Notes: a model not told the origin generated them from the letters alone. Counted from the first letter of the stretch, positions 16,215 to 25,206 are shown. The stretch: DNA of 56,509 nt from an uncultured bacterium (GCA_905214725.1 CAJMNH010000010.1:1-56509); one strand, 5' to 3'. Translations and numbers: made by a program.

Positions 16215-16433
16215 ATGCCAATTGACTATACAGAAGAAATCAAACTTATTGCACTAAGAATCAGAGCACTAAGGAAAGCAAGAAAGCTTACGGTACAGGA
16301 GTTGGCCTACCGTTGCGACATCGAACGTTCGAACCTGAGCCGTATCGAGACGGGACGTTCAAATCTCACAATCAAAACGCTTTGCATTATCTGCAACGCT
16401 CTTGACGTACCGCTTCGGGCTTTGATCGAATAG
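16215..16433 (+). CDS. XRE-family transcriptional regulator
   Basis: 72-residue protein made almost wholly of one lambda Cro/C1-type helix-turn-helix: LTVQELAYRCDIERSNLSRIETG is the HTH core (about residues 25-48) and LTIKTLCIICNALDVPL the following helices. No effector domain, so it probably acts as a dimeric repressor or activator on nearby promoters. It lies head-to-head with the giant surface lipoprotein, and the palindrome at 16138-16153 is the obvious candidate target. Codon use is a little more AT-rich than in the neighbouring core genes. Confidence 0.88.
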   Translation: MPIDYTEEIKLIALRIRALRKARKLTVQELAYRCDIERSNLSRIETGRSNLTIKTLCIICNALDVPLRALIE

Positions 16434-16960
16434 GCGCCGAACGTCGAGCCGTTTTATCGGATTATACCGCAGTCCGGCGTCGAGCAGGAACGACGAACGC
16501 GAACCTTTGACAACTTTTTTTTAGCTCCAAGACGGAAAAAGTCTCCGATTTGTCGCCCTATATAAATAATCGGTATCCCTTAGGGGCTTGTCGGTCGGGC
16601 CTCCGTTCAATCGAAATTCAGCCGCCATTCGCCGGGGAAACCGCATGCATTATCCGGCTAAGTTTACACGGAACTCCCCTCTTTGCGCGCCGATCCGGCT
16701 GAGTTGTCGATCGGAAACCGAGAATTCACCACCACGACGCTATTCCTGTCTCCTCCCCTGTGGCAAATCTGCGATCAGAAGCTCTCTCGAACCGTTTATC
16801 GCGATTCGTAGGAAGAGAAGTTTTCATTCAGTTCAGGTTATGCAATTATAAATTTAATAATACAATATAATATTTCATCCACCAACAAACGGAACTTTGC
16901 TTGTTTCAGCAAACTAGTTTTCTGAACTTTATATGATTAACAAAGTAATAATAGAACCAT
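16434..16960. other. 527-base region without a convincing gene
   Basis: Only an 87-codon open frame (16588-16851) with no coding character. 16840-16930 is strongly AT-rich. A weak -7-like GAACTTTG lies at 16892-16899, before the small gene at 16961. I see no RNA or mobile-element signature. Confidence 0.5.
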
Positions 16961-17233
16961 ATGAAGGAATCAAAAGAGCGGCTCAGCTATCTCAAACAAG
17001 CCGAGCGAGTACAATACATCGCCACTCCCCTCATTCGCGAAGGGAGGTATCCGCTTTGGAAAATTCACACCAAATTCGTGATCGAGGAAATTCCCGTGAG
17101 TCAGAATACGTTTCGCAAAATGCTGAAAGAGGATGTTTCGAATCTCAAAGAGAAGATCGAAGCGTACCGCAAACAGCAGGAACAGCAGCATGATCGGGAA
17201 GTAGAGAAGAAGCGGCGCAAACGCATTAAATAG
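16961..17233 (+). CDS. Small basic helical protein, unknown function
   Basis: 90 residues, predicted mostly helical: the first half has SYLKQAERVQYIATPL and the Trp/Phe-containing WKIHTKFVIEEI segment, then a long Lys/Glu/Gln coil (about residues 55-90) ending RRKRIK. Codon choice is that of a real gene. The pattern of helices followed by a basic tail suggests a DNA- or RNA-binding or phage-derived accessory protein, but I do not recognise it. It stands alone between the XRE gene and the minus-strand glpQ operon; a weak 6-bp stem at 17248-17265 may end its transcript. Confidence 0.65.
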   Translation: MKESKERLSYLKQAERVQYIATPLIREGRYPLWKIHTKFVIEEIPVSQNTFRKMLKEDVSNLKEKIEAYRKQQEQQHDREVEKKRRKRIK

Positions 17234-17419
17234 AAGCCGGACAAGCAGGCGCAACGAAATGCGCCGCCCTGTTTATAACTCCCATAACACGCTTCATATG
17301 CCGGCCTCCTCCGACGGACGGATACGGCGACCGCAATACGACAACGCGGAACGGTCCGTCTTTTTGCGCCGAACGCCGGACTGTTCCGCGGGGCGGAAGA
17401 ATGCACGACCCGCCGCAAG

Positions 17420-17458
17420 AAAAAACGGTCGGAGCAGAAGATTACTGCTCCGACCGTT
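17420..17458 (-). terminator. Terminator of the egsA-glpT-glpQ operon
   Basis: 14-bp perfect stem (17424-17437 with 17445-17458), 7-base loop, and on the minus strand a T-run after it (complement of 17420-17425). It lies 49 bases after the glpQ stop. Confidence 0.85.
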
Positions 17459-17507
17459 ATCGGAATCGTCAAGCCGCACCTCGAAAGACCGTGCGACCGC
17501 TGCCATG

Positions 17508-18338
17508 CTATTTATATCTGATCCACGGAGCGTTTTTGTCGAGCCAGTTCTTGACCTCGACGGCACGGTCGCTGTTGAGCGCGTCGGCGCCCAGATAGGC
17601 GCCCCGCATAAACTCCTCGGGCGACTGACCGGGCCACAACGAAACATAGAGGCCGGCCTTATGCGCCAGATCGACCATCGCCTTCGACGTTCCCTCGATG
17701 CGGCAGCCCAGCCGTTTGACGCCCATGTCGATCGCCTCGAGAATCGTCTCCTCGCAGATCGGCTTGGAGATGATCAGCAGCAGATCGACGTCGGGATGCA
17801 ACGAGCGCATCATTTTCAAAGCGCGCTTGTCGCTCGACGTGAACAAATAGAGCGAATGAGCCGGCTTCTTGGCCATCACCGTGTTGTAAACCTTCTCGCA
17901 ATACTCGCGCAGGCGATCCTCGGGATAGCTCTCGACGGGTTTCGTCTTCATCTCGAACTCGATGTAGACGTTGTCCTTGTCGGCGAAGAAATCCACCAGC
18001 TCAGGCAAGAACATCAGGTCGTTGCCCTGATTGGTCTTGACCTTGCGGACTTCGTCGGCCGTCATCGTCTCCACCACATGCTTGCAGGGAGTCGTGCGCG
18101 CGAGCGTTTCGTCGTGCGTGATCAACAGCTCGCCGTCTTTGGTCATGCGGATGTCGGTCTCGAAACCGCGCAATCCCGCCGCATAGGAGGCCTTGAACGC
18201 CGGCAGCGTGTTTTCATCATACTCGAAACGGCTTCCGCGGTGCGCAAAGAGCTGAATAACCTGATCCTGAGCAAGCGCATCGGCCGCTCCGGCGAGCGCC
18301 AACGCGAAGACGCCCAATTTCAAAAAGAAGTTTTTCAT
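17508..18338 (-). CDS. glpQ: Periplasmic glycerophosphodiester phosphodiesterase (GlpQ-like)
   Basis: Cleaves glycerophosphodiesters to glycerol phosphate and an alcohol. I start at the ATG at 18338, giving a 276-residue protein with a cleavable signal peptide (cut after ADALA, before QDQ), so it is exported. GDPD motifs: HRG with His33 and Arg34, the ETDIR motif with Glu60 and Asp62, and the second His in ITHDETLARTT at 74. The (beta/alpha)8 fold is completed by YIEFEMK and SLWPG segments. It starts 14 bases after glpT. The longer upstream open frame is not used because it would remove the signal peptide position. Confidence 0.9.
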   Translation of the reverse strand: MKNFFLKLGVFALALAGAADALAQDQVIQLFAHRGSRFEYDENTLPAFKASYAAGLRGFETDIRMTKDGELLITHDETLARTTPCKHVVETMTADEVRKVKTNQGNDLMFLPELVDFFADKDNVYIEFEMKTKPVESYPEDRLREYCEKVYNTVMAKKPAHSLYLFTSSDKRALKMMRSLHPDVDLLLIISKPICEETILEAIDMGVKRLGCRIEGTSKAMVDLAHKAGLYVSLWPGQSPEEFMRGAYLGADALNSDRAVEVKNWLDKNAPWIRYK

Positions 18339-18352
18339 CGGTTTATCTGGTT

Positions 18353-19843
18353 TTAGTTGGTTTCGGCAGCATCGTGTTCGTAGCCGTCGCTCTTGGTATT
18401 CCACATCGAGAGCAGCACTAAGAATCCGAGCACGGCCATCGCAATCATCGTAATGAAGACCCACCGCCAGCCGAAGTGGTCGGAGATAAAACCGAATCCC
18501 CAGCCGGAGACGACGACGCTGACGTAGCTCACCATGCCGACAACGCCGTTGGCCGTCGAAGCGGCCTTCTTCGTGGCGTGGTTGGAGGCGATGACGCCGA
18601 TCAACGCCTGCGGGCCGTAGATGAAGAAACCCGCGATGGCGAGCATCATCAGCAGAACGGTCGGGCTGGTCGACGCCGGCAGGGCGAAGAAGAGCGAGAT
18701 GAAGAGAATGACGCCCGCCATACAGAAGACGCAGGTACGCTGCGACCGACCGCCGAAGAATTTATCCGAGATCCACCCCGCGAGCAGCATGCCGGTGATA
18801 CCGCAGACCTCGAAGATGGCGACCGTCCAGCCGGCCATCTCGGAGGAGAGACCGCGCGACTCCTGAAGGAAGGTCGGGCCCCAGTCGAGCACGGCGAACC
18901 GGACGATATAGACGAAGAAATCGGCGATGGCCAACCCCCAGATCATGGGATTAAGGAATACTTTCTTGCGCAGGAACGCTTTGAATTCAGCCGACGAATC
19001 GTGCTCGTCGAGCTGCGTCTTGGTTCCCTCCAATTCGGGCAGTCCGACCGATTTCGGCGTGTCGCGCAGGGTGACGATAATGAAGATTATGCCCAGCACC
19101 GCGATGGCCGCCGGAACCCAGAAGGTCCACTGCCATGCGCCGACGTGTTGCAGCGCATTCGTAACATACGCTTCGGCCGCAGCCGGATCCATCTTATCGG
19201 TAATATTGGCGGTGTTCGCGGCGATGCGCTCGCGCATCACGGGGTCGCCCGACATGTCGTGTCCCGTATGTCCCATCAGATAACCGCACAGAATGGCGAT
19301 GATAAAGGCTCCGATGGAGTGCGAGGCGTTCCAGATCGACATTTTTGTAGCCAGCTCCTTCGGCGGCACCCAGTGGGTGATCAGACGGTTGCACGGAGGG
19401 AAGCCGCAGCCCTGAAACATATTGTTCAGAATCAGCAGCACGCCGAAAAGGATAACCAGCGTATGAATGAACCTCGTACCGTAGGTCTCCCCCGTGATCC
19501 ATGCGACGATGATGGCGCCGCAGCCGAACAGGATGTTGATGACGGTACACACCGAGAGTCCCGTCACCATGTGCCAACGGCCGTTGGTACGGTCGGCCAG
19601 CACGCCGTTGACGAACTTCGACACGCCGTAGATCAGTCCGACGAGGGTCATGATGATGCCGAACGTCGTCTTCGAAATTCCGTATTCGGCGGTAAGTCCC
19701 GGGATGGCGAAAGAGAAGTTCTTGCGAACGAAATAGAAAATGGCGTATCCGATCATCGTTCCGAGGATCGTCCGCCACTGCCAGTATTTGAAACGTTTTG
19801 TCTGTTCCGGTGTCATAAGCCTGTCGATTATGCGATTTCCCAA
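18353..19843 (-). CDS. glpT: Organophosphate:phosphate antiporter (GlpT/UhpT-like)
   Basis: 496-residue major facilitator with about 12 transmembrane helices, of the organophosphate antiporter family that exchanges glycerol phosphate or hexose phosphate for phosphate. Early motif GYAIFYFVRKNFS carries the conserved Arg that binds the phosphate group, then YGVSKFVNGVLADR, the family signature loop. Between a phosphodiesterase and a glycerol-1-phosphate dehydrogenase, a glycerol-phosphate substrate is the likely one. Its start overlaps the end of egsA by 16 bases. Confidence 0.9.
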   Translation of the reverse strand: MGNRIIDRLMTPEQTKRFKYWQWRTILGTMIGYAIFYFVRKNFSFAIPGLTAEYGISKTTFGIIMTLVGLIYGVSKFVNGVLADRTNGRWHMVTGLSVCTVINILFGCGAIIVAWITGETYGTRFIHTLVILFGVLLILNNMFQGCGFPPCNRLITHWVPPKELATKMSIWNASHSIGAFIIAILCGYLMGHTGHDMSGDPVMRERIAANTANITDKMDPAAAEAYVTNALQHVGAWQWTFWVPAAIAVLGIIFIIVTLRDTPKSVGLPELEGTKTQLDEHDSSAEFKAFLRKKVFLNPMIWGLAIADFFVYIVRFAVLDWGPTFLQESRGLSSEMAGWTVAIFEVCGITGMLLAGWISDKFFGGRSQRTCVFCMAGVILFISLFFALPASTSPTVLLMMLAIAGFFIYGPQALIGVIASNHATKKAASTANGVVGMVSYVSVVVSGWGFGFISDHFGWRWVFITMIAMAVLGFLVLLSMWNTKSDGYEHDAAETN

Positions 19844-21171
19844 GCGCCGCCCTTGCCGAAGACGCGTGCAACCAATTCATCGTAAATACGGGCGCGCTTG
19901 GCCAGATCGAGCAGGTTGATGCGCCAGCGCAGCAGCTGCGTAAAATCGACCATGGAGCGCAGTTGTTCGCGCGAAACGCCGATCTGCGAAGGATCGGTCG
20001 GCGCACCGACCGCAGCGAACAGGGCGCGCATCTTCTCGAACGAATAGCACTGCGCCTGCAACTTGGCCTTGAATGCAGGCCAGTTCTCCTTGACACGGGT
20101 AAGTTGTACGCGAACGGTCTCGGAATCGTTCCACTTTTTCGTGATCTCGGTATACCCCAGTTTCGGTACGGGGAAATTGCGGAACAGATCGAGGGCGCGT
20201 TGCTGCTCCTCCTCGAGCGAGGGCCATGCCGCTACGCAGGCGTCGACGTCGAGCGTCGAGAGGTCCATCTTGAAGAACTCGTCGAAGAAAGCGCACATCG
20301 TGAGCGTTCCGATCGCCACCTGAAAACCGTGCGACTGGAATTTGCCCTCGTAACGGTGGTGCGTCATATCGAGCACGTGACTGAACAGATGTTCGGTACA
20401 CGACGCCGGACGGCTCGATTTGGCCACCTGCATCGCGATGCCGCTCAGCGTCAGGCCGGCGAAGAGCGACGCGATTGCCTCCGGTTTGCCGACGGCCACC
20501 CCTTGGGGATCGGCGAGCATTTCGTCCAGATCGTTCATGAATACATTCCACGCAGCAGGGATAATCGGCTCCGTACCGAACAGGTCGGCGATCATCCACT
20601 CGGCGCCCGCAGGAATCTTGGCCGCCAGATCGGCGTATCCCGCCGCAGTCATCTCCTTCGGAGCGGCTGCCAGCACGCCCACGTCGGCCAGAATCACCAG
20701 CGGCGCGTGCGTTTCGATGTTCAGTTTGGCGCCGTCGCGCGAAACCACGGCTCCCGACGACGAATATCCGTCGACCGACGCAGCCGTAGCGACACAGAGA
20801 TAGGATTGATCGTGATGAAACGACGCGAGTTTGCAAAGGTCGTTGATGACGCCCGACCCGACGGCGACGATGACGGCCCCCGTGCGGTCGAGCATCTTGT
20901 CGATCCGCTCAACGTACGGCCAGTCGGCATGAAACTCCTCCTCTTCGAGGAGGAAACGCTCGCACGGGATACCCGCCTCGCGCATATATCCGTCGACGGC
21001 CTCGCCGGCGGCTTTCCACGTATTGTTATCGGCGACGATTACCGCTTTCCGGTTCGGGAAATACTCCTGAAAAAGAGCCGGAGTACGATGGAGAACGCCC
21101 TCGCCAAGTTCGAATGCTTTCGTATCAGTTGCGATTTTTAAAGCATCGAGAATACATTGCGTATTGTCCAT
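19828..21171 (-). CDS. egsA: sn-Glycerol-1-phosphate dehydrogenase (EgsA/AraM-like)
   Basis: Interconverts sn-glycerol-1-phosphate and dihydroxyacetone phosphate with NAD(P). 447 residues, longer than the archaeal enzymes but like bacterial AraM relatives. NAD loop GSGVIND at 105-111; metal ligands Asp181 (AAGYADLAAK), His261 (CTEHLFSH) and His281 (SHGFQVAIGT) are all present. The C-terminal part is helical. It leads an operon with glpT and glpQ, which points to use of imported glycerol-1-phosphate, not to ether-lipid synthesis. This is inferred from context. Confidence 0.9.
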   Translation of the reverse strand: MDNTQCILDALKIATDTKAFELGEGVLHRTPALFQEYFPNRKAVIVADNNTWKAAGEAVDGYMREAGIPCERFLLEEEEFHADWPYVERIDKMLDRTGAVIVAVGSGVINDLCKLASFHHDQSYLCVATAASVDGYSSSGAVVSRDGAKLNIETHAPLVILADVGVLAAAPKEMTAAGYADLAAKIPAGAEWMIADLFGTEPIIPAAWNVFMNDLDEMLADPQGVAVGKPEAIASLFAGLTLSGIAMQVAKSSRPASCTEHLFSHVLDMTHHRYEGKFQSHGFQVAIGTLTMCAFFDEFFKMDLSTLDVDACVAAWPSLEEEQQRALDLFRNFPVPKLGYTEITKKWNDSETVRVQLTRVKENWPAFKAKLQAQCYSFEKMRALFAAVGAPTDPSQIGVSREQLRSMVDFTQLLRWRINLLDLAKRARIYDELVARVFGKGGAWEIA

Positions 21172-21207
21172 TAAGATTTATGAGTTAGAAGTTATTGTTT
21201 CAGGTTA

Positions 21208-21237
21208 CAAAGTTACAAAAACCACGGGGAATATCAA
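21208..21237 (-). promoter_or_regulatory. Promoter of egsA-glpT-glpQ
   Basis: Minus strand: TTG at 21237-21235, 19-base spacer, TAACTTTG at 21215-21208; 37 bases above the egsA start. Confidence 0.65.
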
Positions 21238-21239
21238 GT

Positions 21240-21589
21240 TTTCGAACCTATTTTTACGATATTTATTTCCCAAAAGCCGTCCCGCCGCTTCGAAACGGCC
21301 GGACAAGTCAACTTCAAGCACATTTATCGGAAATGATCTTTCCAGATATTGAGCTTTCGAAAATCGAAACAAACCGTAAATTTAGCCAGAACTAATTTCG
21401 AATTCATTCCGATTCTGAAATTTCGCGAATCAGCCGGTCTCCGACAGATTCGCACAGCCGGTCTTTTCGAATCAGGAGAAACTTAGCGATCCGTCATAGT
21501 CACAACCGCTCTGAACAGCCCTCTTTTATTTATTTTACGGAACGCCTACCTATTCAAGTAGTCCGCAACTCATTTTTATCGAAAAATAG
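21240..21589. other. Gene-free stretch between divergent operons
   Basis: No coding frame is supported. The stretch is AT-rich with a short direct repeat containing CAGCCGGTCT at 21431-21440 and again near 21455. Together with the leader up to 21844 it makes a 673-base divergent regulatory region, room enough for shared control of the egsA and gatD operons. Confidence 0.5.
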
Positions 21590-21621
21590 TTGCATCTTTA
21601 AAAGTTAAATTCTACTTTTGT
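21590..21621 (+). promoter_or_regulatory. Promoter of the gatD operon
   Basis: TTG at 21590-21592, 21-base spacer, TACTTTTG at 21614-21621. This predicts a leader of about 215 bases before gatD. Confidence 0.6.
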
Positions 21622-21686
21622 AAAAGAATTCGAAAGAAAATAGAATTCAAACGAAATCTCTTGCAACCGATACGAGGACAGGCAAC

Positions 21687-21725
21687 GGATGGAGCAGAGG
21701 GAGGCACTCAGGTGCTGTTCCATCC
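21687..21725 (+). promoter_or_regulatory. Structured hairpin in the gatD leader
   Basis: Outer arms GGATGGAGCAG (21687-21697) and CTGTTCCATCC (21715-21725) pair with one G-U; an inner GCAC/GTGC stem with TCAG loop is nested (21704-21715). No T-run follows, so it is not a simple terminator; leader control is possible. Confidence 0.45.
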
Positions 21726-21844
21726 CGGCAGAGGCCCTTATCGCAACCGAATTCGGGAACGGCATTCGGGTAAACACGCAATGATCGAAACGGATTTCGT
21801 CTTCCGAACGAAACGGACGTTATACCTATAATATAATAGATTAG

Positions 21845-22885
21845 ATGAAAAATACGATGAAAGCGCTCAATCTGCACGCTGTCGGCGATCTGCGTTACGA
21901 AGAGGTGCCGATGCCCGTGCGCGAACCGGGAGAAGTACTGTTGAAAATACACGCCTGCGGAATCTGCGGGAGCGACCTACCCCGCGTCTTTACGAAAGGA
22001 ACCTACCATTTCCCGACCATCCCGGGCCACGAATTCGCCGGAGAGATCGTCGATGCCGACGACAAGTCGCTCATCGGCCGTCGCGCCGCCGTCTTCCCGC
22101 TGCTGCCGTGCCGCAAATGCGAGGCCTGCCAAGTGGGAGAATACGCGCAATGCGGCGATTACGACTATTACGGTTCGCGGCGCGATGGAGCTTTTGCGGA
22201 GTACATCGCCGTGAAGGAGTGGAATCTGGTCTTCTTCGACGACTCGCTCTCCTACGAGGAGGCTGCGATGTGCGAACCGGCCGCAGTCGCGCTCCACGCC
22301 ATCCGACAAGCTTCGGTAGGCATCGGAGACACCGTCGCCGTATTCGGAGCGGGCCCGATCGGCATCATGCTGGGATTGTGGGCGAGGACGGCGGGAGCGT
22401 TCCGCGTCATCCTGTGCGACATCGATCGGACGAAGGTAGAGTTCGCCCGAACACTGGGTTTCGACGCTGTAAACTCACGGGAAAACGATCCGGTCGAGTA
22501 CATCCGCGCACAGACCGCCGGCCGAGGCGCCGACGCCTGTATCGAGGGGGCCGGCGTGGCGCAAACGTGGGAGCAGGGACTCAAAGCGGTCAAGAGTTTC
22601 GGCACGGTCGTCTGCATGGGCAACCCCGCCGGAGACATGACGTTGACACAGAAAGGTTACTGGGAAATTCTGCGCAAACAGCTCACGCTGAAAGGGACCT
22701 GGAACAGCAGCTACAACGACGTATGCAACGAATGGCGCACGGCGCTGTCCGCCATTGCATCGCACCGCATCGACGTTCGTCCGCTTATCTCGCACCGTTT
22801 CCCGCTGTCGGAGGCCGACAAGGCATTCGGCGTCATGCGCGAGCGCAAGGAGTTCTTCAACAAAGTAATGTTTATCAACGAATAG
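21845..22885 (+). CDS. gatD: Zinc alcohol dehydrogenase, galactitol-1-phosphate dehydrogenase-like
   Basis: Medium-chain dehydrogenase, 346 residues, that in the GatD family oxidises galactitol-1-phosphate to tagatose-6-phosphate. Catalytic zinc site: Cys41 in CGICGSD, His62-Glu63 in GHEF. Structural zinc: Cys89, Cys92, Cys95, Cys103. NAD loop GAGPIG at 168-173, followed by an acidic residue in CDIDR, so NAD is preferred. The two downstream genes are tagatose-bisphosphate aldolase-like proteins, which supports the assignment; related polyol dehydrogenases cannot be excluded. A start at the fifth codon (21857) is also possible. Confidence 0.82.
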   Translation: MKNTMKALNLHAVGDLRYEEVPMPVREPGEVLLKIHACGICGSDLPRVFTKGTYHFPTIPGHEFAGEIVDADDKSLIGRRAAVFPLLPCRKCEACQVGEYAQCGDYDYYGSRRDGAFAEYIAVKEWNLVFFDDSLSYEEAAMCEPAAVALHAIRQASVGIGDTVAVFGAGPIGIMLGLWARTAGAFRVILCDIDRTKVEFARTLGFDAVNSRENDPVEYIRAQTAGRGADACIEGAGVAQTWEQGLKAVKSFGTVVCMGNPAGDMTLTQKGYWEILRKQLTLKGTWNSSYNDVCNEWRTALSAIASHRIDVRPLISHRFPLSEADKAFGVMRERKEFFNKVMFINE

Positions 22886-23000
22886 CTTTTCCGCCTCGTC
22901 CGAAAACCGACACGTACGGCAGAGACCGATTCCGCAAAAGGAAAGGTATCGACCGCTGTCGGAACCGGAAAACGAGTCGAACAGCACACACGCAACAAGT

Positions 23001-24227
23001 ATGGCCAAAACCGAAAAACTACTGCACCGCATCGACGAACTGGAACGTGAAACCGGCGTTCGTCGCACCCTCTTCGCCGCCTGTCCCAACTCGACGGCCG
23101 TCATCAAGGCCTCCTTCAGGGCTGCCAAGCGCAACAACGCGCCGATCTACTTCGCCGCGACGCTCAATCAGATCGATTGCGACGGCGGTTACACGGGCAT
23201 GCAGCCCGACGAGTTCGTAAAACTCGTGCGCATGGAAGCCGCCGCGGTCAATTTCGACGGCATCTACATCGTAGCGATCGACCACGGCGGCCCGTGGCTC
23301 AAAGACAAGCAGCGTACCGAGAAGTGGCCGACGGAAGCTGCGATGGAGGGGGTGAAAAAATCATTCGAGGCGGCAGTACTGGCGGGTTACGACCTGATCC
23401 ACGTCGATCCGACAGTGGACATCAACGTACCGGCCGGCCAGACGATCGACATCCGGCTCGTAGCCGCCCGCACGGTGGAACTGATCAAGCATACGGAGAA
23501 CTTCCGCCGCGCAAAGGGCCTGCCCGAAATCTCCTACGAGGTCGGAACCGAAGAGGTACACGGCGGATTGGCCGACGAACGTACGTTCGACACCTTCATC
23601 GCCGAGCTCAAAGCGGGACTGGCGCGCGAGGGACTCGCCGACGTATGGCCCTGCTTCATCGTGGGCAAGGTAGGAACCGATCTGCATACCACGCTTTTCG
23701 ATACGGAGGTCGCACGAAATCTAACGGCAAAGGTCCGGCCGCTGGGCAGCTACATCAAAGGACATTATACCGACGGCGTAAGCAATCCGCAGGACTATCC
23801 GCTGTGCGGCATGGGCGCGGCCAACGTCGGACCGGAGTTCACGATGAGCGAATACGACGGACTGGCCGAACTGGAACTCACCGAGCAGAAGCACTTCGCC
23901 GAAGGACGGATCGCCATGCGCTCGCGCATCACCGAGACGCTTACCCGATTGGTCTGCGCATCGGGCCGTTGGAAGAAATGGCTGTTGGCGGACGAGGAAG
24001 GCAAAGCGTTCGACGCACTGAGCGACGAACGCCGCACGTGGCTCGTCAAGACCGGCTGCCGTTACATCTGGCAGGAACCCGAAGCGCTGGTAGCTCGTCA
24101 GCGACTCTACGACAATCTCCGCCGCGTGGGCATGGACCCCGAAGAAGTGGTACTCGGACGCATCGAACACGATATGGACAAGTACTTCTACGCATTCAAT
24201 CTGGTCGACCTTAACAAGTTACTGTAA
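23001..24227 (+). CDS. kbaZ: Tagatose-bisphosphate aldolase accessory subunit-like (KbaZ/GatZ)
   Basis: 408-residue protein of the GatZ/KbaZ family, which is needed for full activity and stability of class II tagatose-1,6-bisphosphate aldolase. The family segments are present: IYFAATLNQID near residues 49-59, IVAIDHGGPWLKD near 90, LIHVDPTVD, and ISYEVGTEEVHGG near 175. Its stop overlaps the start of the catalytic subunit by one base (TAATG), so the two are translationally coupled. It lies 115 bases after gatD on the same strand with no promoter or terminator I can support between. Confidence 0.85.
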   Translation: MAKTEKLLHRIDELERETGVRRTLFAACPNSTAVIKASFRAAKRNNAPIYFAATLNQIDCDGGYTGMQPDEFVKLVRMEAAAVNFDGIYIVAIDHGGPWLKDKQRTEKWPTEAAMEGVKKSFEAAVLAGYDLIHVDPTVDINVPAGQTIDIRLVAARTVELIKHTENFRRAKGLPEISYEVGTEEVHGGLADERTFDTFIAELKAGLAREGLADVWPCFIVGKVGTDLHTTLFDTEVARNLTAKVRPLGSYIKGHYTDGVSNPQDYPLCGMGAANVGPEFTMSEYDGLAELELTEQKHFAEGRIAMRSRITETLTRLVCASGRWKKWLLADEEGKAFDALSDERRTWLVKTGCRYIWQEPEALVARQRLYDNLRRVGMDPEEVVLGRIEHDMDKYFYAFNLVDLNKLL

Positions 24228-25054
24228 TGACCGTAAAAGAGATTCTGAAACAATGCCAACGCGACCGGACGGCCGTACTGGCGACTAATTTTTACAACTT
24301 CGAGACCCTCACGGCCGTCATGCAGGCCGCACGGAAGATGCAAGCGCCCGTGCTGCTGCAACTCACGCGCAGTTCGATCGACTACATGGGGCTGAAACAG
24401 GCCGTCGGGATGGGTCGTCAGGCACTCGCCGACTACGGACTCGAGGGGTGGATTCACCTCGATCACGGCGGCTCGGTCGAACTGGTCGAACAGTGTCTCG
24501 ACGCAGGGTTCGATTCGGTGATGATCGACGCCAGCGAACAACCGTTCGAGGAGAACGTCGCCACGACCCGCCGAGTCGTGGAACTGGCGCGTCCTTACAA
24601 CGTGAATGTCGAGGCGGAACTGGGCTATGTCGCAAAACTGGGACAGACACAGGGCGGCGGATTTACCACGCCCGAAGAGGCTGCACGATTCGTACAGGAG
24701 ACCGGCGTCGATGCACTGGCCGTCGCCATCGGTTCGGCGCACGGCTTCTACAAGCAGGCGCCGAAGCTCGACATCGAACGGCTGGCGCAGATTCACGCCG
24801 CGACCGACGTCGCGCTAGTGCTTCACGGCAGTTCGGGCATCCCCCACGACATGGTGCGCGAAGCGATCGCCAACGGCATCGTCAAGGTCAATCTCGCCAC
24901 CGAGATCAAGGATAATTTCATGCGTGCGCTCAAGGGCGTATTGCTCGAAAGCGAGGAGATCGACCTGCGCAAAGTCTTCCCTAAGGCCGTAGCACCGGTC
25001 GTGGATCTGCTCTGCGAAAAATATCGGATGGTCGGCAGCAGCAAAATCAAGTAA
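24227..25054 (+). CDS. kbaY: Class II ketose-bisphosphate aldolase (KbaY/GatY-like)
   Basis: 275-residue zinc aldolase that splits tagatose- or fructose-1,6-bisphosphate into glyceraldehyde-3-phosphate and dihydroxyacetone phosphate. Active residues: Asp79-His80 in HLDHG, the acidic loop DASEQPFEENV at 101-111, Glu131 in EAELG, zinc His172 (SAHGFYK) and His200 (LHGSSGIP), and the phosphate loop KVNLATEIK. Its pairing with a KbaZ-like partner favours tagatose-bisphosphate over fructose-bisphosphate. No sugar-phosphate kinase or PTS is in the operon, although pfkA lies at 50303. Confidence 0.88.
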   Translation: MTVKEILKQCQRDRTAVLATNFYNFETLTAVMQAARKMQAPVLLQLTRSSIDYMGLKQAVGMGRQALADYGLEGWIHLDHGGSVELVEQCLDAGFDSVMIDASEQPFEENVATTRRVVELARPYNVNVEAELGYVAKLGQTQGGGFTTPEEAARFVQETGVDALAVAIGSAHGFYKQAPKLDIERLAQIHAATDVALVLHGSSGIPHDMVREAIANGIVKVNLATEIKDNFMRALKGVLLESEEIDLRKVFPKAVAPVVDLLCEKYRMVGSSKIK

Positions 25055-25082
25055 CTATTAATTTACATTTGACCTACTAACA

Positions 25083-25116
25083 AAGAGCAGGCTCCCGAAT
25101 TCGGGAGCCTGCTCTT
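25083..25116. terminator. Hairpin after the aldolase gene
   Basis: A perfect 34-base palindrome (17-bp arms, 25083-25099 and 25100-25116) 28 bases past the stop. Very stable, but with no T-run on the plus side. Confidence 0.6.
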
Positions 25117-25160
25117 ACGCAACTTATAAAGATTCAATTACCGTTGGGACCTGCATAAAA

Positions 25161-25192
25161 TAGAGCAGCACATCAAAAGATGTGCTGCTCTA
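25161..25192 (-). terminator. Terminator of the susC-susD-phosphoesterase operon
   Basis: 14-bp perfect stem (25161-25174 with 25179-25192), 4-base loop, and on the minus strand TTTTAT after it. It lies 15 bases past the phosphoesterase stop. Confidence 0.85.
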
Positions 25193-25206
25193 AATTCATT
25201 ATCAGA

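Noticed and set aside
16588..16851. 87-codon plus-strand frame
   Set aside because: No ribosome site, no domain and no coding pattern; left as intergenic.
21845..22885. Assigning the dehydrogenase to sorbitol or threonine dehydrogenase
   Set aside because: The zinc motifs are shared, but gene order with tagatose-bisphosphate aldolase proteins favours a galactitol-1-phosphate-like substrate.
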